This document shows, piece after piece, positions 9,403 through 17,819 of a stretch of 64,000 bases of DNA (position 1 is the stretch's first letter; each line of letters begins with the position of its first letter). The stretch covers positions 806,001 through 870,000 of the forward strand of contig NZ_RQPJ01000002.1 in assembly GCF_003957295.1 (NCBI RefSeq). Reading direction: 5' to 3'. Below the pieces are notes generated by a model that was given only the letters and a program-made list of their open reading frames with translations, was not told the origin of the DNA and did not search any database. The DNA is from Arenibacter aquaticus. GTDB lineage: Bacteria; Bacteroidota; Bacteroidia; Flavobacteriales; Flavobacteriaceae. The translations under genes and the position numbers were made by a program.

Positions 9403-12400
9403 TTACAATTGAATATCTAAGCCTAAAGAGATGGTCTTCATTGCAGGCGTCATTCCGTTATAATTTCCATTTATGGCCTGTTCTGGATCTATATACAAGT
9501 CTTTATCTTTTGTAAATGTCAAAATATTGGTACCTCTGGCATACATCCTTATAGAATTAAGGTTCAGGTAGGATGTAATTTTTTCTGGAAAATTATAGGC
9601 GAATGTCAAATCTTTTAAACGCATATAACTTCCATCATATAACCATCGTGTAACATTTGCCTGGTTACTTCCTGATTGACCTCCCCAAACGAATTTTGGA
9701 AACAAGGCATCTGTTTTTCCTTCAACCCATCGGTTTTCATACAAATAAGTAGCGGTACTTCTTGGTGCCAACCTTCCATCACCCAAGGTTCCCCTTGCCC
9801 TACCATCAAAGAGGTAGTTGTCGTAGGAGTACATAAAGTTGGCGTTTAAACTAAAGCCCTTGTAAGAGAGAGCCGTATTAAACCCACCAAAGAAATCCGG
9901 AGTGGCCGATTTACCAACCATGAAACGCTCTGCATCTCCAATATCATTGGTTATTGTGGTCCTCGTGGCATCGGTATAATACAATGGATCCCCATTGGTC
10001 TGATCTACCCCGGCCCAGTCATACATATAGAAAGATTGGAAATCCTGTCCTACTTCTCTTCTAAAAGCACCATCTGTATAGTCTTCTTCCAGCTTGGTAA
10101 TTTCATTTTTAATCAAGGTAGTATTGACTCCTAGACTCCATCTGAAATCATTTTTATTGATGATTTCGGCATTCAAGGTAAGCTCCAAACCAGAATTGGT
10201 CATTTCCCCATAATTTTGGGTAAGTTCTGTAAATCCGGTAGTTTGTGAAATTGGCACATCCAAAATAAGATCTGAAGAAACTCTATTAAAATATTCAACA
10301 GTACCATTTACCTTACTGAAGAGTCCAAAGTCCAACCCAACATTAAAGTTTTCCTGTGTTTCCCAGGTAAGATCCGGGTTACCAAGTTGTAAAGGACTCC
10401 CTCCTGGTGACCCGTCATAATCTTGGCCATAGTTGTACAATCCTAGAGATGCAAAATTACCAATGGCGGCATTACCTGTTACCCCAAATGAACTTCTTAA
10501 CTTAAGTAAATTGACGAATGAAATATCGTCCATAAAGTCTTCTTTGGCGACGTTCCAGCTAGCACCAACCGAATAGAAAGTACCATATCTATTGTCTGCA
10601 CCAAATCTTGAAGATCCATCGTTCCTAATACTGGCAGAAAGGAAGTACTTGCTATCAAAATTGTAGTTGGCTCTCAAAAACATGGAACTAAAGGTATATT
10701 CAGATCTATTTCCACCTACTGAAAATTCGGCCGAAGCACTGCCCAAGGTTTTAACTATATCATTAGGAAAATTTGACCCTGAGCCCCAATGTGATTCCCT
10801 AGTAGTTTGTTGTGCCTCATATCCACCCAAGAAATTAAAAAAGTGAGTGTCTGCCAAAGCAAAGTTATAGTCCAAGGTATGTGTTCCTACCCATGTTTTG
10901 TTGGTAGTAGTTGCCTCATAGGCATAACCGTTATAGTCCAGTCCAGATCCATAACGTCTGTTATAATATTGGGATTCGTTTATACTAAGTATATCAAAAT
11001 TCCACTGGGTTCTAAATACCAAGTTCTTAAGGAAGTTAACAGAAAGGGCCAAGTTATCAATGATTCTTGATGTCTTGGTCTCCCAAAGGTCATCTCCACT
11101 TAAACTACCCACAGGGTTACTGGCAATAGGAAAGTAATTGTTATGTTCCGCATTGTACTGTCCGTCCTCATCGTAGATAGGAATAAGCGGAGACAGCTCC
11201 AAAGTATTTTTAAACGGGTTGTTCCAAGAACCGGCATCTGGGGCCGTACTGGATGTAATATCCGAAATAGAAATATTGTTGGAAATGGTTATATAGTCAC
11301 TGGCCTTGTATTCTAGATTGGCACGTGTACTAAATCTTTTGAAACCGTATCCTATAATATAACTTTCTTGGTCCATATACCCACCAGACATAAAGTATTT
11401 TACCTTATCCGTAGCACCTCTAACGCTCAAATCATAGCTTTGTGTAACACCGGTACGGGTAATGGCATCTAACCAATTGGTATCTGTTGGCTCACCGGTT
11501 GAAGGGTCTATTTGTTGCGTAAATCTGGAATCTAGCCTTGCTTGCGCTTCTTCGGCCGTATCGCCCTGATTTATATAACCTTCTAAAAACAATTCTGTGT
11601 ATTGAGCCGCGTTCAATGGCTTCAAGATGTTTTTTGAAGCCTGGGAATTAAACCCGGTAAGTGTTTTAAACTCAATGGTTGCCTTACCTGTCTTTCCCTG
11701 TTTTGTAGAGATCAAAATAACCCCATTTGCCCCTCTAGACCCATAAATTGCTGTTGAAGCTGCATCCTTTAAGATACTAATGCTTTCAATATCATTAGGG
11801 TTTATGGATGCCATAACGTTGGAGCTGGCTCCATCGTTATCATTGGTAGCCTGACTACCGGCCTGAATGGGAATACCATCTATAACGTACAAAGGCTCAC
11901 TGGATGCATTGATAGATCCAATACCCCTAATCCTAATTTCGGTATTGGAACCTGGGGCCCCATCAAGAGCCGATGCCTGAATACCAGCTACACTACCCCT
12001 AAGGGATTGTTCAAATGAAGAAGTGGGCGCCTGCTCCAACTCGTCACTTTTTACTATACTAACAGAACCTGTTAGGGCTTCTTTTTTCTGCGTACCATAA
12101 CCAACTACCACCACTTCACTAAGTGCTGCTGCATTTTCCTCTAGCACTACATCTACCACAGACTTGTCCCCTACTGGAATACTCTGGGTCAACATTCCTA
12201 AATAAGTGAAGACCAACACTCCATCTTGGGGAACCATAATACTATAGTTACCATCAAAATCTGTTTGGGTACCCACAGTGGTACCTTTTACTAGAATATT
12301 AACGCCCATTAAAGGAATCCCATCAGTATCCAAAACGGTACCGGTTACTTCCTTTTCTTGGCTTGCTTCTTCTTTTAGGTTTAAGGACGTTTTATTAACA

Positions 12401-12741
12401 TCTATCCCAATCTTTCTAACAACAATTTGATTTCCATTTATTTTATAGGTCAAATTGGTTTTTGAAAAAGCCTTGTTTAAAATGGTAGATACTTCTACGT
12501 CCTTTAAGTTTAAGGAGATTTTTTTGTCTGTACTTAAGACATCATCCTTATAAAAGAAGTAATAGTCACTGTTGTTCTGTATTTCTTTAAAAAATTCCTC
12601 AATGGATAAATTTTCGATTTCGACATCAATTCTGCTCTGTCCTATTGCATAGTTTCCATAAACTGAGGATAGTCCTATACTAATTAACAATAAAAACATT
12701 CTCATAAGCGCAAGGATACCTTTACTTAAAGTTTTTTTCAT
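9403..12741 (-). CDS. SusC/RagA TonB-dependent receptor with STN signalling domain
   Basis: This 1112-residue outer-membrane transporter has a signal peptide, an STN (secretin/TonB short N-terminal) domain at about 36-110, a carboxypeptidase-regulatory-like domain at about 130-205 (VTGTVLDTDGIPLMGVNI), a plug beginning near EVVVVGYGTQKK, and a beta-barrel ending in LGLDIQL. The STN domain is what couples a receptor to a FecR anti-sigma factor, and a FecR gene with its ECF sigma gene lies immediately upstream on the same strand. Ligand binding is therefore expected to activate transcription of this unit by trans-envelope signalling. The second SusC in the window lacks the STN domain and belongs to an HTCS-regulated locus instead. 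Confidence 0.94.
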   Translation of the reverse strand: MKKTLSKGILALMRMFLLLISIGLSSVYGNYAIGQSRIDVEIENLSIEEFFKEIQNNSDYYFFYKDDVLSTDKKISLNLKDVEVSTILNKAFSKTNLTYKINGNQIVVRKIGIDVNKTSLNLKEEASQEKEVTGTVLDTDGIPLMGVNILVKGTTVGTQTDFDGNYSIMVPQDGVLVFTYLGMLTQSIPVGDKSVVDVVLEENAAALSEVVVVGYGTQKKEALTGSVSIVKSDELEQAPTSSFEQSLRGSVAGIQASALDGAPGSNTEIRIRGIGSINASSEPLYVIDGIPIQAGSQATNDNDGASSNVMASINPNDIESISILKDAASTAIYGSRGANGVILISTKQGKTGKATIEFKTLTGFNSQASKNILKPLNAAQYTELFLEGYINQGDTAEEAQARLDSRFTQQIDPSTGEPTDTNWLDAITRTGVTQSYDLSVRGATDKVKYFMSGGYMDQESYIIGYGFKRFSTRANLEYKASDYITISNNISISDITSSTAPDAGSWNNPFKNTLELSPLIPIYDEDGQYNAEHNNYFPIASNPVGSLSGDDLWETKTSRIIDNLALSVNFLKNLVFRTQWNFDILSINESQYYNRRYGSGLDYNGYAYEATTTNKTWVGTHTLDYNFALADTHFFNFLGGYEAQQTTRESHWGSGSNFPNDIVKTLGSASAEFSVGGNRSEYTFSSMFLRANYNFDSKYFLSASIRNDGSSRFGADNRYGTFYSVGASWNVAKEDFMDDISFVNLLKLRSSFGVTGNAAIGNFASLGLYNYGQDYDGSPGGSPLQLGNPDLTWETQENFNVGLDFGLFSKVNGTVEYFNRVSSDLILDVPISQTTGFTELTQNYGEMTNSGLELTLNAEIINKNDFRWSLGVNTTLIKNEITKLEEDYTDGAFRREVGQDFQSFYMYDWAGVDQTNGDPLYYTDATRTTITNDIGDAERFMVGKSATPDFFGGFNTALSYKGFSLNANFMYSYDNYLFDGRARGTLGDGRLAPRSTATYLYENRWVEGKTDALFPKFVWGGQSGSNQANVTRWLYDGSYMRLKDLTFAYNFPEKITSYLNLNSIRMYARGTNILTFTKDKDLYIDPEQAINGNYNGMTPAMKTISLGLDIQL

Positions 12742-12765
12742 ATTTTTGATTTTGGTTTTTTAATG

Positions 12766-12825
12766 TCACCATAAGCTGGTGATATTGACTTAATTACACC
12801 AGAAGGTGTTGCCGCATCTTCTGGT
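12766..12825 (-). promoter_or_regulatory. two hairpins in the fecR-susC leader
   Basis: Two inverted repeats lie between the FecR stop and the SusC start. The first is ACCAGAAG at 12798-12805 paired with CTTCTGGT at 12818-12825. The second is TCACCA at 12766-12771 paired with TGGTGA at 12777-12782. On the minus strand the first stem is preceded by an A-run and not followed by a U-run, so it is not a textbook terminator for the minus genes. On the plus strand it is followed by seven or more T. It could be an mRNA-processing or stability element that separates the regulatory pair from the highly expressed susC. Confidence 0.5.
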
Positions 12826-12863
12826 TTTTTTTCTAATACTTGAAATAGGTTGTTTTTAATTCA

Positions 12864-13931
12864 TTAGCTACTTGGGTTAATTATTATTTTATCTTCCGAG
12901 AATTTATAGTTCACATTTGTACTCGCCTTTATATTTTCCAATACGGTATGGATGTCTTCATTTAGGTTCAGTGTCCCTGAAAAGGTTTCTTTGTCCTTAT
13001 CTTCATATTCCACATCAATATCCACATTGTAATATCTTGCTATTCTTTTAGTGATGTAACTTAGGTCGTTGTTCTTAAAGATCAACACCCCTTCCCTCCA
13101 TAAAAAATAGCGGTCTACATCCACTTTCTCAGAAAGAATACTTTTCTTTTCTTTATTATAACTGGCTTTTGTACCTGGGATAATTTTCATCTTTTCTACA
13201 TGGTTGTCTGTAGTAGAAGAACTGGTTTGATAACTAATTTGAACGCTACCGCTTTTTAAAACAGTATTAATGACCCCCTCATCTGCGTAATCGGTGACAC
13301 TAAAAACGGTACCCAACACCTCTATTTCCTGACTATCGGAAATGACTACAAAAGGTTGGTTTTTATTATGGGCCACATCAAAAATTGCTTCCCCCTCCAG
13401 ATATAGCTCCCTTCTTTTTCCATTAAAGGCAGCAGGATATATAATTTTAGACCCAGAATTTAACCATACAATAGTACCATCCGATAGGGTAACCGTGGAT
13501 CGCTTACCATAAGGCACCAACAGGGTATTATAGACTACTTTATCATCATTGGTAGTTTCCTGATTGATTTCCGTGGTACTGCCCAGTTTAACTTTTTCCC
13601 CTGTATTGGAATAGTTAATGGTAGCAGTATCGTCATCTACTTGCAGGTTTTTACCCTCGCCCAGAACAAGAACTACCTCGTCCGTACTGTTTACATCTAG
13701 CTCTTTTGAAGCTTTTGCAAAATCTGTTATGGAAGTTGATGGAGCACTAAAGAAATAGAAACCAAAAAACGCCATAAATGTCATTAACGCGGTTACGCTG
13801 GCTGCTATGTAAAAACGCTTTCTTCTAATTGCCAACCTGTCTATGGTGGTAAAGATCCTATATTGCAGCGCCATTTTTTCCGACTCTGTGATGGGCAGTA
13901 TTAATACTTTATTCGATTTTATTTTTTTCAT
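12864..13931 (-). CDS. FecR-family anti-sigma factor
   Basis: The 355-residue protein has a cytoplasmic N-terminus, one transmembrane helix at about residues 43-66 (ending FFGFYFFS), then a periplasmic FecR domain and a C-terminal DUF4974-like domain (NNDLSYITKRIARYYNVDI and later NINYKFS-like strands). FecR proteins hold their ECF sigma factor inactive until the STN domain of a cognate SusC signals substrate. Its position, between an ECF sigma gene and an STN-containing SusC, fits this exactly. It starts 133 bp after the sigma gene ends, and the leader before susC carries two hairpins. Assignment is firm; the triggering ligand is unknown. Confidence 0.92.
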   Translation of the reverse strand: MKKIKSNKVLILPITESEKMALQYRIFTTIDRLAIRRKRFYIAASVTALMTFMAFFGFYFFSAPSTSITDFAKASKELDVNSTDEVVLVLGEGKNLQVDDDTATINYSNTGEKVKLGSTTEINQETTNDDKVVYNTLLVPYGKRSTVTLSDGTIVWLNSGSKIIYPAAFNGKRRELYLEGEAIFDVAHNKNQPFVVISDSQEIEVLGTVFSVTDYADEGVINTVLKSGSVQISYQTSSSTTDNHVEKMKIIPGTKASYNKEKKSILSEKVDVDRYFLWREGVLIFKNNDLSYITKRIARYYNVDIDVEYEDKDKETFSGTLNLNEDIHTVLENIKASTNVNYKFSEDKIIINPSS

Positions 13932-14064
13932 AGTTATTTTATTCGATAATAGCTATTGAAACTCATTTCCCTGTTAATGTTTTAAAGTCTCTTTAGTGTT
14001 GTGCTATGTACTTGGCTTTTCTAAACAAATGCCGGTTTGCTTTTTTGGTTTGGACTAAATACTT

Positions 14065-14730
14065 TTAAAATTTTAATTTCCTTAGTGATTTTAAGGCCCT
14101 ATAAACCGAGGTCCTGGCGGTTTGAACCGACACTTCCATTATTGCTGCTATTTCCTCAAATGACCTATCCTGATCAAACCTAAGGAACAAGATCTTTCTT
14201 TGCTTTTTGGTCAAGGTCTCCAATGCTTTTCCCAATTTCTCGTTCATTTCGGAGGTGTTTTCCCGACTAATAATGGATTTCTCGCAGGAATTGGTATGGT
14301 TCTTCTGATCAAAATCAGTTATAAACTCAAATTCATCCAAAGAAACCGAGACATTTTTGGTCCTATACCTTTTATTAATTTTTCGTTTCAGGGACTTAAA
14401 AAGGTAGGATTTAATATTGTCTGTCCTAGACAGGTTTTTTCTATACTTGAACAAATCAACAAAAAGGTCGTGTATACAGTCCAATACATAAGCCCTGTCC
14501 TTGGAGTGGTACATTCCATAGGAAAATAAAATATTCACATATTTATTATAAAGCTCTCCCAAGGCCAACTTATCCCCTTCAATTAATCTTTCCCAAATTA
14601 GGACCTCCTCTTTCTCTTCAACAAATAAGCTCCCAGCGTTAAATTCTTGGGCTTGATTAAAAATCTGATCTTCGTCATTCGAATTTTTTTCCGCTACTAA
14701 AGCCAATGCCAATTCACCATATTCCTGCAT
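14065..14730 (-). CDS. ECF RNA polymerase sigma factor
   Basis: The 221-residue protein has sigma-70 region 2 at about 55-115 (LYNKYVNILFSYG, then LDCIHDLFVDLFKYR) and region 4 near the C-terminus (TKKQRKILFLRFDQDRSFEE, then VSVQTARTSVYRALKSLRKL), the normal make-up of an extracytoplasmic-function sigma factor. The acidic N-terminal 45 residues are longer than in typical members. The upstream ATG was kept because the next Met is inside region 2. It is the first gene of the minus-strand unit that includes FecR and SusCD, so it most likely drives that unit, possibly including its own gene. Confidence 0.92.
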   Translation of the reverse strand: MQEYGELALALVAEKNSNDEDQIFNQAQEFNAGSLFVEEKEEVLIWERLIEGDKLALGELYNKYVNILFSYGMYHSKDRAYVLDCIHDLFVDLFKYRKNLSRTDNIKSYLFKSLKRKINKRYRTKNVSVSLDEFEFITDFDQKNHTNSCEKSIISRENTSEMNEKLGKALETLTKKQRKILFLRFDQDRSFEEIAAIMEVSVQTARTSVYRALKSLRKLKF

Positions 14731-15143
14731 AAGATTTAAATTTATTTTGCGAAACCACCACCTAAAACATCGATGCTTCTATTATTACAAGTACGATACT
14801 TTATTATTATAGACACCTAAATTCAAGAATTACTGAAAAAAAACAATATTCAAAATTAGAGGGGGTCAAATCTATTATTAGATAAAATGAATAGCCTAAA
14901 ATTGCGCTTTTAATAAGGCCTTGGACACTGAAGTATATACTGAAGTAAATAATGAAAAGGGGGGATGGTATTATTTTTTTGGAATAAAAAGAATTGCAAT
15001 TAAGGGGCTACCTACCAAAGATCATATAGATTGCTCTGGAAGATTTGGGTCTTTGCGGAAAGTTGGAGAAAAGGTTATTAAAGGGACAAGGAATACCTGT
15101 ATAAGTACCACACGTCCCTTTTTATATTATTTTCAACTCTATG
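14731..15143. other. 413-bp intergenic region upstream of the sigma gene
   Basis: AT-rich spacer between the cytochrome gene's stop and the sigma gene's start. It should hold the sigma operon promoter, but I could not pick a convincing pair of Bacteroidota -33/-7 boxes. Near its right end, AAGGGAC at 15081-15087 can pair with GTCCCTT at 15114-15120 across a 26-nt loop, followed on the plus strand by a T-run. This could be a weak terminator-like structure for the gene at 15144. A TTG-started 117-codon frame here has no recognisable protein features and overlaps the cytochrome gene. Confidence 0.4.
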
Positions 15144-17366
15144 CTATTTCAACAGTTCTTCCAATGTCCAATAGTTTTTCCTATCAGCATTTTTTTCTCT
15201 TATTTCGGCTACTTCCCTTTCACGTACCCATGAGGTACTGTTCATGGTACGAATGTAAGAAGCTACTTGGCTAATCCACTCATCATCGTTGGAGCCCATG
15301 GGTAGCATAATACCATATTCCTTGCCATCTATAGGCCCGGTAAGTCCGTTTAGAAGAATATTTACCAAGACCTCCTTATCGCCCTTCACCCTAGGTGATC
15401 CTATTAAAGGTGGTGCTATCAAGGAATTTTCACCATTAGGAACCCCTTTTAAATCCGGTCCATGACAGGTTACACAGGTCTGCATATATATATCGTAGCC
15501 GGCAAGTGCCGTCATTTTATGAATTCTACTACTGTTGGCAAGGCGTTTCTTGAATTTCAAAAATTCGGAATCCTTGGCTTTTATTCCCAAGGCAATGGAA
15601 GCCGTTATCACTTCATTATCCCTATATTGCTCTACTATGGAACTTGATAGCTCCTTGGCCTGGGTACTTTGGGAATAACCCAAACTCAATGCCAATTGTT
15701 TTACCACATTAATATCAACATCATTTTGCAAAGGAGCCAATGCCTTAATAATTCCATTATCGTCCTCCTTCAAAAATGCCTCACTTAATTTTATTGCCGA
15801 AATTCGGACCCTATAATCCTGGTCATTCAACTTTTGGAGTATCAGGTTCCTGTCCACAATACCAAGTCCTTCCAGGGTCCATAATGCATGGACTCTTTGA
15901 AGCGCATAATCCTTATCCCCAAAGTTATCTGTCCAAAATGACTCATTGTCCATGGCAATTTCCTTGAGCTTGGGAACAACTCCCATATCCCCCTTTAAGA
16001 TAATCAGCTTTTGTGCCGTATTCCTATACCATCCATTGGGATGTCCTAAATACTCTACCAATTCCTCCGCGGATTTATCCAAAAGTTGAGGCTTCCCACT
16101 AGGTTCTATCTCCTCATGAACAATACGATAAATCCTTCCTTTCCCAATATTCTTATCCAAACCTTTGCGAAGTATAACCGGTCTTAAATGACTGCCTTCC
16201 CTTGTCCAGTTCCCTTCCTGAATAATACCACGGTACATGTCTACAATGTAAAGACTCCCATCAGGTCCGGTTTTTGCCTGTACAGGTCTAAAGTTCAAAT
16301 CTGTAGATGCTAAGAACTCGGCCTCATCATAGGCATTGTACAATACTTTTTTTCCGTTCTCATTTTTTACTTTTGCCCTACGTATCAATCTCCCCACGGG
16401 TTCAGGAATAAAAAGATCCCCGTAGGCGGATGGAGGCAATTTATGACCCCTATAAATTTCTTGTCCGGCCACCCCGGTAAACTTATTAAGAGTCCCATCT
16501 GCCTTTAACCTTAGTTTGGCACCCCCTTGGACATCAGGTGTCCCCACCACTGGCCAAGGTTCCATAAAGCCCTCCGAAATTTGCCCTTTAGGGTTAAATT
16601 CCCCATATATTGGAGGTATCTGAAAATTATAAGCAGCTATTTCTGATCCTGCAGAAGAATAGTACATATTTCCCAGATCATCCTGGGTCAGGCCCCATTG
16701 GCCACCGGAACCACCTACCAAGGAATCTACCTGAATACCATCTTTATTAAACCTAAACCGCAGTGGGTTATAGGTGGTATACACCCAATTGTCAAGGTTC
16801 CAAACCAAACCACTCTGTTGGTGCTCCAGGTTTCCGCCCCTTCTTTTTGGATTTTCATAAACCCTGATCTTTTCATCGGCCACCCCATCATTATCCGTAT
16901 CCCTATAGCTCCATAGATCATAGGAATAGGTTTCATTTACAATAAGGCGGTCATCCAGCGGCAAAATCATCCTAGGCAATAACAAACTGTCAATAAATAC
17001 AGTACTCTTGTCCATTTTTCCATCCCCATCCAGGTCTTCCAAGAGTTTTATCTGACTATAAGGTTCATCTTCCCCATCTGCATCCACCGTTTGCATATAG
17101 GTATCCATTTGGGCCACATACATCTTACCGTCCCCATCCCAGGCTATGGCAACCGGCTCATTCACCATAGGTTCTGATGCTACCAATTCTATCCTATACC
17201 CCTCGGGCAAGTAAAATTTTTCCAGACTTTCTTCAGGAGAAAGAAAGTCGGATGGTGCTTCCCGTACAATTTCGGGTTTCACATAAATCTTATCCTTGTA
17301 TTCCTTTTTTCCACAACTCACAATCCCCAAAAAAAGGAGGCTCACCCACAACATTCTCATAATCAA
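15144..17366 (-). CDS. lipoprotein with dehydrogenase-like propeller, HEAT-like repeats and cytochrome c domain
   Basis: This 740-residue lipoprotein (lipobox near GIVSC, residue 18) has an N-terminal beta-propeller of the kind annotated as PVC-type/putative membrane-bound dehydrogenase (FYLPEGYRIELVASEP, then AWDGDGKMYVAQMDTY). A helical HEAT-like middle part spans about 430-610. A C-terminal class I cytochrome c domain has the haem motif CVTCH near residue 630 and a likely axial Met in IMLPMGSND. Such proteins are thought to oxidise sugars or polyols and pass electrons to the respiratory chain, but characterised members are few. It is transcribed away from the HTCS gene and lies upstream of the sigma operon on the same strand. 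Which locus it serves is unclear. Confidence 0.8.
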   Translation of the reverse strand: MIMRMLWVSLLFLGIVSCGKKEYKDKIYVKPEIVREAPSDFLSPEESLEKFYLPEGYRIELVASEPMVNEPVAIAWDGDGKMYVAQMDTYMQTVDADGEDEPYSQIKLLEDLDGDGKMDKSTVFIDSLLLPRMILPLDDRLIVNETYSYDLWSYRDTDNDGVADEKIRVYENPKRRGGNLEHQQSGLVWNLDNWVYTTYNPLRFRFNKDGIQVDSLVGGSGGQWGLTQDDLGNMYYSSAGSEIAAYNFQIPPIYGEFNPKGQISEGFMEPWPVVGTPDVQGGAKLRLKADGTLNKFTGVAGQEIYRGHKLPPSAYGDLFIPEPVGRLIRRAKVKNENGKKVLYNAYDEAEFLASTDLNFRPVQAKTGPDGSLYIVDMYRGIIQEGNWTREGSHLRPVILRKGLDKNIGKGRIYRIVHEEIEPSGKPQLLDKSAEELVEYLGHPNGWYRNTAQKLIILKGDMGVVPKLKEIAMDNESFWTDNFGDKDYALQRVHALWTLEGLGIVDRNLILQKLNDQDYRVRISAIKLSEAFLKEDDNGIIKALAPLQNDVDINVVKQLALSLGYSQSTQAKELSSSIVEQYRDNEVITASIALGIKAKDSEFLKFKKRLANSSRIHKMTALAGYDIYMQTCVTCHGPDLKGVPNGENSLIAPPLIGSPRVKGDKEVLVNILLNGLTGPIDGKEYGIMLPMGSNDDEWISQVASYIRTMNSTSWVREREVAEIREKNADRKNYWTLEELLK

Positions 17367-17819
17367 TTATTTACAGTTTGTTTACTTTTTTTATTCGCCC
17401 AATTTAATCTTTTTCACACTATAAGGTCCTTTTCCTGGCTCGTTTTTTCTTTGGTTATTTCCAACCCTAAGACATCATCCAAAGCATTTGGTTAAAATTC
17501 CATTGTGGATAACATGGATACCTAGAATAACGTTTTTAGCTAAAATTGCTCTTTATAATAAGAGTCCGGAATGCCCTATCATCACTCATACAGACCTTGG
17601 CAATTAGGTACATTGGCCATGTTTAATAATATATGTTAAAATAGATGTTGGACGGACATTATATATAAGAAGGAGGTTAATGCCATTAATGTATTGATTT
17701 ATATTTTTGTGCTTATCTTGTATTGTAAAGAACTCGCAAGCCCAGCTTGCGATATCACAATACTATATTTTCAATTTCATAGGCTTGGCCAAAAAGTTTT
17801 ATAACATCAACAGTAAATA
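17367..17819. other. 453-bp divergent intergenic region upstream of the HTCS gene
   Basis: Spacer between two diverging genes. A match to the Bacteroidota -7 box (TAnnTTTG) is TATTTTTG at 17702-17709 on the plus strand, with no clear -33 box. On the minus strand a short frame ending at 17391 reads NEPGKGPYSVKKIKLGE before its stop. It looks like the C-terminal tail of a lost gene, but it is too short to assign. The rest is AT-rich with no further recognisable feature. Confidence 0.35.
17734..17752 (+). promoter_or_regulatory. 5'-leader hairpin before the HTCS gene
   Basis: TCGCAAG (17734-17740) pairs perfectly with CTTGCGA (17746-17752) around a CCCAG loop. Outer ATTGT/ACAAT arms (17722-17726 and 17757-17761) could extend it with bulges. 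It lies about 25 nt downstream of a -7-like box and would sit near the 5' end of the HTCS mRNA. A role in RNA stability or translation is possible but unproven. Confidence 0.45.

Noticed and set aside
14921-15274. 117-codon plus-strand frame between the sigma and cytochrome genes
   Set aside because: Starts with TTG, overlaps the well-supported cytochrome gene on the other strand and has no recognisable protein features.
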